NCBI RefSeq assembly: GCF_014649115.1
Contig: NZ_BMSK01000003.1
Span: 310,001-374,000 of the forward strand
Direction of reading: 5' to 3'
Length of the DNA: 64,000 nt
Origin: Streptomyces eurythermus
Lineage (GTDB): Bacteria > Actinomycetota > Actinomycetes > Streptomycetales > Streptomycetaceae
In this document: positions 25,421 through 35,812 of the stretch, piece by piece
Layout of the letters: each line of letters starts with the position of its first letter
How positions within the stretch are numbered: position 1 is the stretch's first letter
Translations under genes and position numbers: made by a program
Notes under the pieces: model-generated
The model's input: only the letters and a program-made list of their open reading frames with translations
Told to the model about the DNA's origin: nothing
Databases searched by the model: none

Positions 25421-26719
25421 TCAGTCCACCGCTACCGGGGAGCGGTGACCCACGCCACGTGCCACGGTACGGTTCCGGTCCGGCGTGGCCAGCCGGGAGC
25501 GCAGGGCCACGAGGGTGATCAGCGCGAGCACGGTGCCGCCCATGGGCACCAGGAACCCGGCGCCGTCCCACAGCCGGTCCTCGAGCTGTCCGGCGACCGT
25601 CACGGCGGCGGCCTGGCCGAGTGCGACCGCGCCGGTCAGCCAGGTGAAGGCCTCGGTGCGGGCGCCGGCCGGGACCAGGCCGTCGACCAGCGTGTAGCCG
25701 GTGATCAGGGACGGGGCGATGCACATGCCGACCAGCAGGCCGAGCGCGGCGAGCAGCGCCACGGAGTGCGCCGTCCACAGCGCCGACGCCGCGACCGCGA
25801 GCGCCGCGTAGCCGATCAGCAGGCGCTTCTGGGGCGCGGCCTTCCAGGCGATCGCGCCGCAGACGATGCCGGACAGCATGTTCCCGGCGGCGAAGACGCC
25901 GTACAGGACGCCGTTCAGGCCGGGCTCGCCGATCGACTCCGTGAAGGCCGCGAGCGAGACCTGCATGCCGCCGAAGACCGACCCGATGCCCAGGAAGGTC
26001 ACGATCAGCACGCGCACGCCCGGGACGCCCAGGGCCGAGGCGTGCCGCACGCGCGCGTGCCCGCTCTCCTGGGACACCGAGGGCTGGGTGCTCTTCTGGG
26101 CGGCGAAGAGGAGACCGCCGACGAGGGTCAGCGCGCCCTCCGTGATCAGGCCGGCGGCCGGCGCCACGGCGGTGCACAGCGCGGTCGCCAGCAGGGGGCC
26201 GAAGACGAAGGTCAGCTCGTCCGTGACCGACTCGAAGGCCGCCGCGGTGGTCATCAGGGGCGAGCCCTGGAGCTTGACCCCCCAGCGCGCCCGCACCATG
26301 GGGCCGACCTGGGGCACCGAGGCGCCGGTCGGGACGGCCGCGACGAACAGTGCCCACAGCGGGGCGTGCGCCAGCGCGAGCGCCGTCAGGGACAGGCCGG
26401 AGACCGTGTGCACCAGCACGCCGGGCACCAGGACCGCGCGCTGGCCGTGGCGGTCGGCCAGCCGGCCGCTGTAGGGCGCGAACAGCGCCATGGCGACGCC
26501 GGTGACCGCGGCGACGGCGCCCGCGGCGCCGTACGAGCCGGTGGTGTGCTGGACGAGCAGCACGATGGAGAGGGTGAGCATCGCGAACGGCTGGCGCGCC
26601 GCGAAGCCGGGCAGCAGGAACGTCCAGGCGCCGCGGGTGCGCAGCAGCTGTCCGTATCCGGGGCGGGAGGACGCCGGCGAGGTCTTCTCCGGTTCGGTGG
26701 TGGTGACCGTGGATCCCAC
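25421..26719 (-). CDS. MFS transporter (12-helix)
   Basis: The 432-residue membrane transporter has about 12 hydrophobic segments and a motif-A-like loop, GRLADRHGQRAVLVPG, between helices 2 and 3. It is closer to the small MFS/YceL-like exporters than to DHA2. The GTG at 26719 is preferred; upstream in-frame sequence is Arg/Pro-rich leader without a ribosome site. It lies between the CvrA-type antiporter and the FmdB gene on the same strand, each separated by gaps. Substrate unknown. Confidence 0.87.
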   Translation of the reverse strand: MGSTVTTTEPEKTSPASSRPGYGQLLRTRGAWTFLLPGFAARQPFAMLTLSIVLLVQHTTGSYGAAGAVAAVTGVAMALFAPYSGRLADRHGQRAVLVPGVLVHTVSGLSLTALALAHAPLWALFVAAVPTGASVPQVGPMVRARWGVKLQGSPLMTTAAAFESVTDELTFVFGPLLATALCTAVAPAAGLITEGALTLVGGLLFAAQKSTQPSVSQESGHARVRHASALGVPGVRVLIVTFLGIGSVFGGMQVSLAAFTESIGEPGLNGVLYGVFAAGNMLSGIVCGAIAWKAAPQKRLLIGYAALAVAASALWTAHSVALLAALGLLVGMCIAPSLITGYTLVDGLVPAGARTEAFTWLTGAVALGQAAAVTVAGQLEDRLWDGAGFLVPMGGTVLALITLVALRSRLATPDRNRTVARGVGHRSPVAVD

Positions 26720-26997
26720 GGCCCGTGCCTTTCTGCCGCCTGGTAGCGCGCGGGCCCCGTGCGGGCCGCGCGCCGAGAGCTGTCCTCTTGCGCGGACTGC
26801 GGTAGATGCCGGTGCCCGCTCAGGTGGGGGCGACCCGGCCGCCATACGGTCGCGCCAGCTCTGCGTCAGGCAGAGTTGGTTCGATCAGGGTGCGCCCCAA
26901 TCGTACAGGGATCACCGCTTGCGCGACTGTGAAAACGAGCACCATCCGGCCGGCCACCTGGGTTTCCACGGGAGGCGGACGCCAAGAGACGAGCCCC

Positions 26998-28494
26998 TCA
27001 CCGCGAGCCGTTCGTCCCCAGCCACCCCGCCAGCTTGCCGCCGTGGGCGACCGCGCGCAGGCGCCGTTCCGCCGCGTCACGGACCGGGTCGGTGGCGACG
27101 ACCAGCAGCTCGTCACCGCGCCGCAGCACTGTCGTGGGTAGCGGGACAAACGATTCTTCTTCGCGGACGACCAGGGTGACGGCCGCGCCCGGCGGCAGCC
27201 GCAGCTCGCTGATCTCCACGCCGTGCATCCGCGATCCCTCGGGGATGGTGACGGACAGCAGATGCCCGCGCAGCCGCTCCAGGGGCGCCGACTCGATGCC
27301 GAGGTCGGACGCCTCGCCCTGCTCGCCGAGCCGCAGCAGGCGTGCCAGCCAGGGCAGGGTCGGCCCCTGGACCAGGGTGTAGACGACGACCAGGACGAAG
27401 ACGATGTTGAAGATGCGCCGGCTGGCGTCGACGCCGTTCACCATGGGGATGGTGGCCAGGATGATGGGCACGGCGCCGCGCAGCCCCGCCCACGACATCA
27501 GGGCCTGCTCCCGCCACGGCACCCGGAACGGCGCCAGGCTGCCCACCACGCTCAGCGGGCGGGCCACCATGGTCAGGACCAGCCCGATGACCACGGCGGG
27601 CAGGACGTCGTCGCCCAGCTCGTGCGGGGTGACCAGCAGGCCGAGGACGACGAACATGCCGATCTGGGCGATCCAGCCGAGCCCCTCGGCGAAGCCGCGG
27701 GTGGCCGGCCAGTGCGGCAGGCGGGCGTTGCCGAGCATCATCGAGGCCAGGTAGACGGCGAGGAAGCCGCTGCCGTGCGCCAGGGCGCCGGCGGCGTAGG
27801 CGGAGACGGCGATCGCGAGCACGGCGATCGGGTAGAGACCGGACGCCGGCAGCGCCACGTGCCTCAGGCCCCAGGACCCGAACCAGCCGACGGCGAGCCC
27901 GATGGCCGCACCGATGGCCAGCTCCAGGACGATCTCGCCGAGCAGCAGGTACCAGTGCTCGACCGGGCCGGCCGTGGAGAAGGCGACGACGAGGATGACC
28001 ACCGGGGCGTCGTTGAAGCCGGACTCCGCCTCCAGCGTGCCCGTCACGCGCGCGGGGAGCGGAATCCTGCGCAGCACCGAGAAGACCGCCGCCGCGTCCG
28101 TCGACGACACCACCGCGCCGATGATGAGCGCCTGCCGCCACTCCAGCCCCACCAGGTAGTGGGCGCCCGCCGCGGTGACCCCGACGCTGATCGCGACCCC
28201 CACCGTGGCCAGCACGGAGGCGGAGGACAGGACCGGCCGGACCTCCTTCCACTTCGTGCCCAGGCCGCCCTCGGCCAGGATCACGACCAGGGCCGCGTAT
28301 CCCATGACCTGGGTCACCTCGGCGCTGTCGAAGTGGATGCCGCCGATGCCGTCCTGGCCCATGAGGACGCCGATGCCGAGGTAGACGAGCAGGCTGGGGA
28401 GCCCGCTGCGGGAGGAGATCCGGACGGCCGCGACGGCGACGAGCAGGACGGCGGAGCAGACGAGCAGGAGCTGGTTGAGGTGGTGAACAGTCAG
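26998..28494 (-). CDS. Potassium/proton antiporter of the CPA1/NhaP2 (CvrA) type
   Basis: The 498-residue membrane antiporter has about 12 helices, including the CPA ion-site region GTLEAESGFNDAPVVILVV and GWIAQIGMFVVLGLLVTP. A cytosolic C-terminal TrkA_C/CorC-like module follows (SVTIPEGSRMHGVEISELRL to the end). An ATG at 28362 would delete the first helix. Translation backward in frame gives TVHHLNQLLLVCSAVLLVAV, which is conserved-looking. The only plausible initiator is CTG 28494, with GGGAGG eight bases upstream; no ATG, GTG or TTG lies between it and the upstream stop. K+ or Na+ specificity is inferred from the family. Confidence 0.88.
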   Translation of the reverse strand: MTVHHLNQLLLVCSAVLLVAVAAVRISSRSGLPSLLVYLGIGVLMGQDGIGGIHFDSAEVTQVMGYAALVVILAEGGLGTKWKEVRPVLSSASVLATVGVAISVGVTAAGAHYLVGLEWRQALIIGAVVSSTDAAAVFSVLRRIPLPARVTGTLEAESGFNDAPVVILVVAFSTAGPVEHWYLLLGEIVLELAIGAAIGLAVGWFGSWGLRHVALPASGLYPIAVLAIAVSAYAAGALAHGSGFLAVYLASMMLGNARLPHWPATRGFAEGLGWIAQIGMFVVLGLLVTPHELGDDVLPAVVIGLVLTMVARPLSVVGSLAPFRVPWREQALMSWAGLRGAVPIILATIPMVNGVDASRRIFNIVFVLVVVYTLVQGPTLPWLARLLRLGEQGEASDLGIESAPLERLRGHLLSVTIPEGSRMHGVEISELRLPPGAAVTLVVREEESFVPLPTTVLRRGDELLVVATDPVRDAAERRLRAVAHGGKLAGWLGTNGSR

Positions 28495-28739
28495 CGGGCG
28501 TTCCTCCCTCGTATGGCGGCCGGTGCCTCCGTACCCGGGGCTGATGCCTCCGGTTACTTCGTTACCTTACCTAACTCTTGACGCTTTCTTGACGTTCGGC
28601 AGGGCAAGATCGAACGCTCGTGCGCGCTGGTTCCCGACTCCGCGTCAAGCGGGACGGGGCCCTGCGCCTATGGTTGCTCCAGCGCTCATTCAAAGTCACA
28701 GCCCGACCTGCCGCTCGCGTTAGGACAGCAAGGACAGCG

Positions 28740-31664
28740 ATGCCCCCCAACACCACCGCCACAACGGGTGACACCGCCACCACGGGTGCCACGTCCGTCA
28801 AGTCCGGCAGGAAGAAGGGGCGCAAAGCCCGACTGATCGTGCTGGTGCTGGTCCTGGCCGTCATCGGAGGCATCGCCTACGGGGCGTACTGGACGATCAG
28901 CACCGTCCGCGCCTCCTTCCCGCAGACCACCGGCACGCTCCGGCTCGACGGCCTGTCCGGCCCGGTCGACGTGAAGCGGGACGGCTACGGCATCCCGCAG
29001 ATCTACGCCTCCTCGGACGCGGACCTGTTCATGGCGCAGGGCTACGTCCAGGCGCAGGACCGGTTCTACGAGATGGACGTGCGCCGGCACATGACCTCCG
29101 GGCGCCTGTCGGAGATGTTCGGCAAGAGCCAGGTCGAGAACGACGAGTTCCTGCGCACCCTCGGCTGGGACCGGATCGCCGAGCAGGAGTACGAGACCAA
29201 GCTGTCGCCCGCCACGAAGAAGTACCTCCAGGCCTATGCCAAGGGCGTCAACGCCTACCTCCAGGGCAAGAACGGCAAGGACATCTCCCTGGAGTACGCG
29301 GCCCTGGGCCTCACCAACGACTACAAGCCGCAGAAGTGGACCCCGGTCGACTCCGTGGCGTGGCTGAAGGCGATGGCCTGGGACCTGCGCGGCAACATGC
29401 GCGACGAGATCGACCGCGCCCTGATGACCAGCCGCCTCGGCCCCCAGCAGATCCAGGACCTGTACCCGGCCTACCCGGCCGGCCGCAACAAGCCGATCGT
29501 GCAGGAGGGCCAGTACGACGAACTGACCCAGGCCTTCGAGCAGAGCGGCGCCACGGGCACCTCCGGCAGCACGGGTACGACGGGTACCACGGGCACGACG
29601 GGCAGCACGGGCACGACCGGTACTACGGGTACTACGGGTACTACGGGTACTACGGGCGCGACCGGCACCACGGGCGCGACCGGCGCCACCGGCGGTCTCA
29701 CCGGCTCCTCCCAGGGCACGGCGGGCACCTCCGGCACCGGCACCGCCACCGGCGGCGGATCCACGCTCAGCGGCCAGCTGGGGGGCCTCACCGAGGTCCT
29801 GGACGACCTGCCCACGGCCGTCGGCGTGAACGGCCAGGGCATCGGCTCCAACTCCTGGGTGGTCGCCGGGAAGCACACCATCACCGGCAAGCCGCTGCTC
29901 GCCAACGACCCGCACCTGTCGGCGTCCCTGCCGTCCGTCTGGTACCAGATGGGCCTGCACTGCCGGAGCGTCTCCGACAAGTGCCAGTACGACGTCTCGG
30001 GCTACACCTTCGCCGGCATGCCCGGTGTGGTCATCGGCCACAACGCCGAGATCGCCTGGGGCCTGACCAACTCCGGTGTCGACGTCACCGACCTCTACCT
30101 GGAGAAGGTCAGCGCGAACGGCTACCTCTACGACGGCAAGGTCCGCCCGTTCAAGACCCGCGAGGAGACGATCAAGGTCGCCGGCGGCAAGTCCAAGACG
30201 ATCGTCGTCCGCCAGACCCAGGACGGGATGCCGCTGCTGTCCGACCGTGACGACGAACTCGTCCAGGTCGGCAAGAAGGCCACCGTGAACACCGCCGCGC
30301 CCGACCGCGGCGACGGCTACGGCATCGCGCTGCGGTGGACCGCGCTCGACCCGGGCACCACCATGGACGCCGTGTTCGCGCTGGACAAGGCGTCCGACTG
30401 GAGCGAGTTCCGCGCGGCGGCGGCCCAGTTCGACGTCCCCTCGCAGAACCTGGTCTACGCCAGCACGGACAACCACATCGGCTACACGCTGCCCGGCCGG
30501 ATCCCCACCCGCTCCCAGAAGGACACCGGCGCCCTCCCGGCACCGGGCTGGGACCCCCAGTACCGCTGGACCGGCTTCGTCAAGCAGGACGAACTGCCCT
30601 ACGAGTACGACCCCGAGCGCGGCTACATCGTCACCGCCAACCAGGCCGTGGTCGACCCGGAGAAGTACCCGTACACGCTGACCACCGACTGGGGCTACGG
30701 CACCCGCAGCCAGCGCATCACCGACCTGATCGAGTCCAAGATCAAGGGCGGCGGCAAGATCTCCACCGACGACATGCGGCAGATGCAGCTGGACAACAGC
30801 AGCGAGATCGCCAAGCTCCTGGTGCCCAAGCTGCTGAAGATCAACCTGTCCGACCCGGAGGTCCGTCAGGCGCAGAAGCTCCTGGAGGGCTGGGACTACA
30901 CCCAGGACGCCGACTCGGCGGCGGCGGCGTACTTCAACGCCGTCTGGCGCAACGTCCTCAAGCTGGCCTTCGGCAACAAGATGCCCAAGGAGCTGCGGGT
31001 CAAGGGACAGTGCCTGTGGGTCGACAAGATCGACAGCACCGGCCCGGTGGACGACGACACCAAGGTGCGCGAGTGCGGTCAGCGCGACGCCGACCAGGCG
31101 CAGCCGGACGGCGGCGACCGCTGGTTCGAGGTCGTGCGCACCCTGATGGACAAGCCGGACAGCGACTGGTGGAAGGCGCCCAAGTCGGGCACCCGCCCCG
31201 GCGCGGCCAACCGCGACCAGCTCTTCGCCCGGGCCATGATCGACGCCCGCTGGGAGCTGACCGCCAAGCTCGGCAAGGACATCGACACCTGGAGCTGGGG
31301 CCGGCTGCACCGGCTGTTCCTGAAGAACCAGACGCTCGGCACCGAGGGCCCCAAGGCCCTGCAGCTCCTGCTGAACCGCGGCCCCTGGAAGCTCAGCGGC
31401 GGCGAGGCCGCGGTGAACGCGACCGGCTGGAACGCGGCCGGCGGCTACGACGTGGTCTGGGTGCCGTCCATGCGGATGGTCGTCAACCTCGCCGACCTGG
31501 ACAAGTCGAAGTGGATCAACCTGGCCGGCGCCTCCGGGCACGCGTTCAACGCGCACTACACCGACCAGACCGGCAAGTGGGCCGAGGGCGAGCTGCTGCC
31601 CTGGTCGTTCTCGGGCAAGGCGGTGGACAAGAGCACGAGCGACACCCTCGTCCTCGAGCCGTGA
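28740..31664 (+). CDS. Penicillin acylase family Ntn-hydrolase, membrane-anchored
   Basis: The 974-residue enzyme is anchored by one N-terminal TM helix ([20 protein letters not shown], about 32-51) and faces outward. The alpha-chain region carries [20 protein letters not shown] and the [15 protein letters not shown] helix. A Gly-Thr-Thr-rich spacer (about 271-319) separates it from the beta chain. The beta chain begins at the autocatalytic nucleophile Ser370 ([17 protein letters not shown]), followed by NDPHL. Family members self-cleave and hydrolyse amide side chains of penicillins, acyl-homoserine lactones or lipopeptides. The substrate here is unknown. A perfect 34-bp terminator palindrome follows. 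Confidence 0.9.
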   Translation: MPPNTTATTGDTATTGATSVKSGRKKGRKARLIVLVLVLAVIGGIAYGAYWTISTVRASFPQTTGTLRLDGLSGPVDVKRDGYGIPQIYASSDADLFMAQGYVQAQDRFYEMDVRRHMTSGRLSEMFGKSQVENDEFLRTLGWDRIAEQEYETKLSPATKKYLQAYAKGVNAYLQGKNGKDISLEYAALGLTNDYKPQKWTPVDSVAWLKAMAWDLRGNMRDEIDRALMTSRLGPQQIQDLYPAYPAGRNKPIVQEGQYDELTQAFEQSGATGTSGSTGTTGTTGTTGSTGTTGTTGTTGTTGTTGATGTTGATGATGGLTGSSQGTAGTSGTGTATGGGSTLSGQLGGLTEVLDDLPTAVGVNGQGIGSNSWVVAGKHTITGKPLLANDPHLSASLPSVWYQMGLHCRSVSDKCQYDVSGYTFAGMPGVVIGHNAEIAWGLTNSGVDVTDLYLEKVSANGYLYDGKVRPFKTREETIKVAGGKSKTIVVRQTQDGMPLLSDRDDELVQVGKKATVNTAAPDRGDGYGIALRWTALDPGTTMDAVFALDKASDWSEFRAAAAQFDVPSQNLVYASTDNHIGYTLPGRIPTRSQKDTGALPAPGWDPQYRWTGFVKQDELPYEYDPERGYIVTANQAVVDPEKYPYTLTTDWGYGTRSQRITDLIESKIKGGGKISTDDMRQMQLDNSSEIAKLLVPKLLKINLSDPEVRQAQKLLEGWDYTQDADSAAAAYFNAVWRNVLKLAFGNKMPKELRVKGQCLWVDKIDSTGPVDDDTKVRECGQRDADQAQPDGGDRWFEVVRTLMDKPDSDWWKAPKSGTRPGAANRDQLFARAMIDARWELTAKLGKDIDTWSWGRLHRLFLKNQTLGTEGPKALQLLLNRGPWKLSGGEAAVNATGWNAAGGYDVVWVPSMRMVVNLADLDKSKWINLAGASGHAFNAHYTDQTGKWAEGELLPWSFSGKAVDKSTSDTLVLEP
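29551..29694 (+). repeat. Gly-Thr-Thr coding repeat in the acylase spacer
   Basis: About sixteen 9-bp units of the form GGx-ACx-ACx or GGx-GCx-ACx lie in frame. A run of near-identical ACGGGTACT copies occurs around 29620-29655. They encode a collagen-like GTT/GAT/GST array, residues about 271-319, ending 50 residues before the nucleophile Ser370. Confidence 0.9.
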
Positions 31665-31684
31665 CCTAGACGGCACCCCGCTGA

Positions 31685-31718
31685 AAACGGCCCTCCACGC
31701 GCGCGTGGAGGGCCGTTT
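31685..31718. terminator. Bidirectional terminator, perfect 34-bp palindrome
   Basis: The arms AAACGGCCCTCCACGCG (31685-31701) and CGCGTGGAGGGCCGTTT (31702-31718) are exact reverse complements. It lies between the convergent acylase and cyclo-ligase genes and carries an A tract on one side and a T tract on the other, so it can terminate both. Confidence 0.92.
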
Positions 31719-31743
31719 CCGTCACCCACGGCGGGTTCTCGGG

Positions 31744-32364
31744 TCAGCCGCCCGGGAAGCGGCGCACGCCCGACGGCGTCACCACGGCGTGCACCGGCCG
31801 GTCGTGCGCCTCGGCCGGGACGCGGGCGACGACCTCCGTGTCGTAGAGCAGCACCACGAGCAGGGGGTGCGCGCCCGCGCGCTCCAGCCGGGCCAGCACC
31901 CGGTCGTAGGAGCCGCCGCCGCGCCCCAGGCGCATCCCGCGCGCGTCCACCGCGAGACCGGGCAGCAGGACGACGTCCGCGCCCGTCACGGCGTCCGGGC
32001 CGAGGCGCGTACCGGAAGGTTCGAAAAGCGCCATCTTCCCGCTGTGCCGGATTTGTTCGAGTGAGTCCGGACCGGTGTACTCGCCCCAGTCCAGGTCGTT
32101 GTCGGGCAGCAGCGCGGGGAGCAGCACGCGCACCCCTCGCGCGCGCAACGCCTCCAGCAGCGGGAGGGTGGCCGGTTCGCCGCCCACCGAGACGTACGCC
32201 GCCACCGTCCGCCCCGCGGCCAGCTCGGGCAGCTCCAGGGCGCGCTCGGCCAGCTCGCGGCCCGCCTCGCGGATGCCCGCCGCCGTCAGTCCGCTCCTCG
32301 CGCCGAGCAACTCCCGGCGCAGCGCGCGCTTGCCGGGATCACCCGAAGACCCGTCGTGTTCCAC
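31744..32364 (-). CDS. 5-formyltetrahydrofolate cyclo-ligase
   Basis: The 206-residue cytoplasmic enzyme converts 5-formyl-THF to 5,10-methenyl-THF using ATP. It has KRALRRELLGARSGL at the N-terminus, AAYVSVGGEPATLPLLEALR, and the ATP/phosphate-loop region PGLAVDARGMRLGRGGGSYD. GTG 32364 has GAGG seven bases upstream and is preferred over the in-frame 32379 codon. The gene is divergent from galU. In mycobacteria the same gene flanks galU-moeA-rimJ, so the neighbourhood is a conserved actinobacterial block. Confidence 0.93.
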   Translation of the reverse strand: MEHDGSSGDPGKRALRRELLGARSGLTAAGIREAGRELAERALELPELAAGRTVAAYVSVGGEPATLPLLEALRARGVRVLLPALLPDNDLDWGEYTGPDSLEQIRHSGKMALFEPSGTRLGPDAVTGADVVLLPGLAVDARGMRLGRGGGSYDRVLARLERAGAHPLLVVLLYDTEVVARVPAEAHDRPVHAVVTPSGVRRFPGG

Positions 32365-32459
32365 CGGCCGTCCTCGCACCTCTCGTCATGCCGCTCATAT
32401 GAGCGGTTAGTCGCCCGAGCCACAGTTTCCGCACAAAGGCACCGGATATTGTGGCGGGC

Positions 32460-33371
32460 ATGACTCAGTCCCACCCCAGGATCAGCAAGGCTGTCATTCC
32501 CGCAGCCGGCCTCGGTACCCGGTTCCTGCCGGCGACCAAGGCCACTCCCAAGGAGATGCTGCCCGTCGTAGACAAGCCGGCGATCCAGTACGTGGTCGAG
32601 GAGGCCGTGTCGGCGGGGCTCGACGACGTCCTCATGATCACCGGGCGCAACAAGCGCCCGCTGGAGGACCACTTCGACCGCAACTACGAGCTGGAATCCG
32701 CGCTGGAGAAGAAGGGCGACGCCGAGCGGCTCGCGAAGGTGCAGGAGTCCAGCGACCTGGCCACCATGCACTACGTCCGCCAGGGCGACCCCAGGGGACT
32801 CGGTCACGCCGTGCTGTGCGCCGCCCCGCACGTCGGCCACGAACCCTTCGCCGTGCTCCTCGGTGACGACCTGATCGACCCCCGCGACCCGCTGCTGCGG
32901 CGCATGATCGAGGTCCAGGAGCAGCACGGCGGCAGCGTCGTCGCGCTCATGGAGGTCGCCCCCGAGCAGATCCACCTCTACGGCTGCGCCGCCGTGGAGG
33001 CCACCGCCGACGGCGACGTGGTGAAGGTCACGGGACTGGTGGAGAAGCCGGACCCGGCGGACGCCCCGTCCCGCTACGCGATCATCGGCCGCTACGTCCT
33101 CGACCCGGGCATCTTCGGCATCCTGCGCGAGACCGAGCCGGGCCGCGGCGGCGAGATCCAGCTCACCGACGCCCTCCAGCAGCTCGCCCAGGACGAGAAG
33201 GTCGGCGGCCCCGTGCACGGCGTCGTCTTCGAGGGCCGCCGTTACGACACCGGCGACCGCGGCGACTATCTGCGTGCCATTGTCAGACTCGCGTGCGAAC
33301 GTGAGGACCTGGGCCCGGACTTCCGGACCTGGCTCCGCAGTTACGTAGCCGAGGAGATGCAGCAGTCTTGA
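32460..33371 (+). CDS. galU: UTP-glucose-1-phosphate uridylyltransferase
   Basis: The 303-residue nucleotidyltransferase makes UDP-glucose for glycans and trehalose. The signature is near the N-terminus: [20 protein letters not shown], then [32 protein letters not shown], the [15 protein letters not shown] region and [15 protein letters not shown] follow. ATG 32460 is chosen; an in-frame codon at 32451 would add three residues. It is translationally coupled to the next gene: its TGA overlaps the TTG start of the MoeA/Glp homologue (TTGA). Confidence 0.95.
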   Translation: MTQSHPRISKAVIPAAGLGTRFLPATKATPKEMLPVVDKPAIQYVVEEAVSAGLDDVLMITGRNKRPLEDHFDRNYELESALEKKGDAERLAKVQESSDLATMHYVRQGDPRGLGHAVLCAAPHVGHEPFAVLLGDDLIDPRDPLLRRMIEVQEQHGGSVVALMEVAPEQIHLYGCAAVEATADGDVVKVTGLVEKPDPADAPSRYAIIGRYVLDPGIFGILRETEPGRGGEIQLTDALQQLAQDEKVGGPVHGVVFEGRRYDTGDRGDYLRAIVRLACEREDLGPDFRTWLRSYVAEEMQQS

Positions 33372-34690
33372 GCAGCGCCGCGCCCCGTCCCGCCGGCCCG
33401 GACGACCTGTGGTCGGTGGACGAGCACCTGGACGACATCCTCGCCACCGTCCGCCCCCTGGAGCCCATCGAGCTGCAACTGCTCGACGCCCAGGGCTGCG
33501 TCCTGGTGGAGAACGTCACGGTGCCGGTCTCCCTGCCCCCGTTCGACAACAGTTCCATGGACGGGTACGCGGTGCGGGTCGCGGACGTCGCCGGCGCCAG
33601 CGAGGAGTTCCCGGCCGCCCTGGAGGTCGTCGGGGACGTCGCGGCCGGCGCCGCCGATCCGGTGCGGGTCGGCCCCGGGCAGGCCGCGCGCATCATGACC
33701 GGTGCCCCGTTGCCGCCCGGCGCCGAGACCGTCGTCCCCGTCGAGTGGACCGACGGCGGGCTCGGCGAGGGCCCGGCGAGCGGCATGCGGGCGCGCAGCC
33801 TGGCCCCCGAGGGCGCCGAGGGGCAGGTGCACGTGTACCGGCCCGCCGAGGCACGCGCGCACGTGCGGGCCGAGGGCAGCGACGTACGGGCCGGCGAACT
33901 CGCCCTCGAGGCCGGTACGGTCCTCGGCGCGCCGCAGATCGCGCTGCTCGCCGCGATCGGCCGTGGCACGGTCCGGGTCCGCCCGCGCCCGCGCGTGGTC
34001 GTGCTGTCCACCGGCAGCGAACTCGTCCAGCCCGGCGAGCAACTGGCCCCCGGGCAGATCTACGACTCCAACAGCTTCGCCCTCACCGCCGCCGCGCGGG
34101 ACGCGGGCGCCATCGCCTACCGGGTGGGCGCGGTCGCCGACGACGCCGAGACGCTCCGCACCACCATCGAGGACCAGCTCATCCGCGCCGACCTGATGGT
34201 GACCACCGGCGGGGTCAGCGTGGGCGCCTACGACGTCGTCAAGGAGGCGCTGTCCTCCGTCGGCGACGAGGACGAGGCGGGCGGCGGCGTGGAGTTCCGC
34301 AGGCTCGCCATGCAGCCCGGCAAGCCGCAGGGCTTCGGCACCATCGGCCCCGACCACACCCCGCTGCTGGCCCTGCCCGGCAACCCGGTGTCGTCGTACG
34401 TCTCCTTCGAGCTGTTCGTCCGTCCCGCCATCCGCGCCCTGATGGGCCTGACCGGGCTCCACCGGCCCCGCACCCGGGCCACGCTGAAGGCGGACGCGGC
34501 GCTGCGCTCGCCCCGGGGCCGCCGCCAGTTCCTGCGCGGCCGGTACGCCGACGGCGAGGTCACCCCCGTGGGCGGAGCCGGTTCCCACCTGATCGCGGCG
34601 CTCGCCAAGGCCGACGCGCTGATCGTCGTCCCCGAGGACACGGAGTCCGTGGAGCCGGGCGGCGAGGTGGAGGTCGTGCTGCTCGGCTGA
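33368..34690 (+). CDS. glp: Gephyrin-like molybdotransferase Glp (MoeA homologue)
   Basis: The 440-residue protein has the MoeA/gephyrin E-domain layout: N-terminal domain with [20 protein letters not shown] and [14 protein letters not shown], a swivelling subdomain II, the MogA-like domain ([36 protein letters not shown]), and a C-terminal beta domain after [15 protein letters not shown]. The start is TTG 33368, overlapping galU by 4 bp. Because it sits in the galU-moeA-rimJ-sepX block, it is likely the Glp paralogue that binds the membrane receptor GlpR/SepX in Corynebacterium cell division. The adjacent moaC and mogA mean a Moco role is also possible. Confidence 0.9.
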   Translation: MSSAAPRPAGPDDLWSVDEHLDDILATVRPLEPIELQLLDAQGCVLVENVTVPVSLPPFDNSSMDGYAVRVADVAGASEEFPAALEVVGDVAAGAADPVRVGPGQAARIMTGAPLPPGAETVVPVEWTDGGLGEGPASGMRARSLAPEGAEGQVHVYRPAEARAHVRAEGSDVRAGELALEAGTVLGAPQIALLAAIGRGTVRVRPRPRVVVLSTGSELVQPGEQLAPGQIYDSNSFALTAAARDAGAIAYRVGAVADDAETLRTTIEDQLIRADLMVTTGGVSVGAYDVVKEALSSVGDEDEAGGGVEFRRLAMQPGKPQGFGTIGPDHTPLLALPGNPVSSYVSFELFVRPAIRALMGLTGLHRPRTRATLKADAALRSPRGRRQFLRGRYADGEVTPVGGAGSHLIAALAKADALIVVPEDTESVEPGGEVEVVLLG

Positions 34691-34815
34691 GGCACGCGCG
34701 CGTGCCGTCCACAGGACGATCCTGGTCCGCTGTCCGGTCCGGCTTGGCGGTACCGTTGCGCGCACAGCAGGCCCGCGCTCCGCACCGCGCGGGCCCGGAC
34801 CGGGAGCGCCACAGC

Positions 34816-35295
34816 ATGAGTACGCAGGAACGGCTGACGCACATCGACGAGGCGGGTGCGGCCCGCATGGTCGACGTATCCGGGAAGGACGTGACCGCGC
34901 GCACCGCCCGCGCCAGCGGCCGGGTCCTCGTCTCACCGCGCGTGGTCGAGCTGCTGCGCGGCGAGGGGATGCCCAAGGGTGACGCCCTGGCCACCGCGCG
35001 CATCGCCGGGATCATGGGGGCCAAGCGGACCCCGGATCTGATCCCGCTGTGCCACCCGTTGTCGGTGTCCGGTGTGACACTGGATCTGTCGGTCGCGGAC
35101 GACGCCGTGGAGATCCGGGCCACCGTGAAGACCACGGACCGCACGGGCGTCGAGATGGAGGCCCTCACGGCGGTGACGGTCGCCGCGCTCACCGTGGTCG
35201 ACATGGTCAAGGCGGTCGACAAGGGGGCGGTCATCACGGACGTGCGCGTGGAGGAGAAGACGGGCGGCAAGTCGGGCGACTGGAGCCGGGCATGA
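34816..35295 (+). CDS. moaC: Cyclic pyranopterin monophosphate synthase
   Basis: The 159-residue Moco enzyme converts the MoaA product to cPMP. Conserved segments are [60 protein letters not shown] and [10 protein letters not shown]. It starts at ATG 34816 after a 125-bp gap from glp and overlaps mogA by 4 bp (ATGA). No moaA, moaD or moaE is in the window, so this is a partial Moco set. Confidence 0.95.
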   Translation: MSTQERLTHIDEAGAARMVDVSGKDVTARTARASGRVLVSPRVVELLRGEGMPKGDALATARIAGIMGAKRTPDLIPLCHPLSVSGVTLDLSVADDAVEIRATVKTTDRTGVEMEALTAVTVAALTVVDMVKAVDKGAVITDVRVEEKTGGKSGDWSRA

Positions 35296-35792
35296 GCTAC
35301 CGCGCCCTGGTGATCACCGCGTCCAGCCGGGCCGCGGCCGGCGTCTACCCGGACAAGGGCGGCCCGCTGGTCGCCGACGGCCTCAGGAGCCTCGGTCTCG
35401 ACGTGGCCGGGCCGCGGGTCGTCCCCGACGGCGCCCCCGTGGAGGAGGCCCTGCGGGCGGCCGTGGCGGACGGGTACGACGTCGTGGTCACCACCGGCGG
35501 CACCGGCATCTCGCCCACCGACCGCACCCCGGAGGCCACCCGCGCGGTGCTCGACCACGAGGTGCCCGGCATCGCCGAGGCCATCCGGGCCCACGGACGC
35601 CAGAAGGTGCCCACCGCCGCGCTGTCCCGGGGCCTGGCGGGCGTGGCCGGCCGGACGCTGATCGTGAACCTGCCCGGGTCGACCGGCGGGGTGCGCGACG
35701 GCCTGGCCGTGCTGGAGCCGCTGCTGGTGCACGCCGTCGACCAGATCCGCGGCGGCGACCACCCCAGACCCGGCAGTGGGGGTGCGAGCTGA
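35292..35792 (+). CDS. MogA/MoaB family molybdenum cofactor biosynthesis protein
   Basis: The 166-residue protein adenylylates molybdopterin. It has the family fold with [40 protein letters not shown] and the C-terminal [23 protein letters not shown] 35292 is coupled to moaC (ATGA overlap). Its stop overlaps a possible CTG start of the next gene. In gephyrin this G-domain is fused to a MoeA-like E-domain; here the two are separate genes in one operon. Confidence 0.94.
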   Translation: MSYRALVITASSRAAAGVYPDKGGPLVADGLRSLGLDVAGPRVVPDGAPVEEALRAAVADGYDVVVTTGGTGISPTDRTPEATRAVLDHEVPGIAEAIRAHGRQKVPTAALSRGLAGVAGRTLIVNLPGSTGGVRDGLAVLEPLLVHAVDQIRGGDHPRPGSGGAS

Positions 35793-35812
35793 ACAGCCCT
35801 TCCTGGCCCGTC

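Noticed and set aside
28561..28620. Tandem TTGACG -35 boxes before the acylase gene
   Set aside because: TTGACG occurs twice 11 bp apart, but no -10 with acceptable spacing was found.
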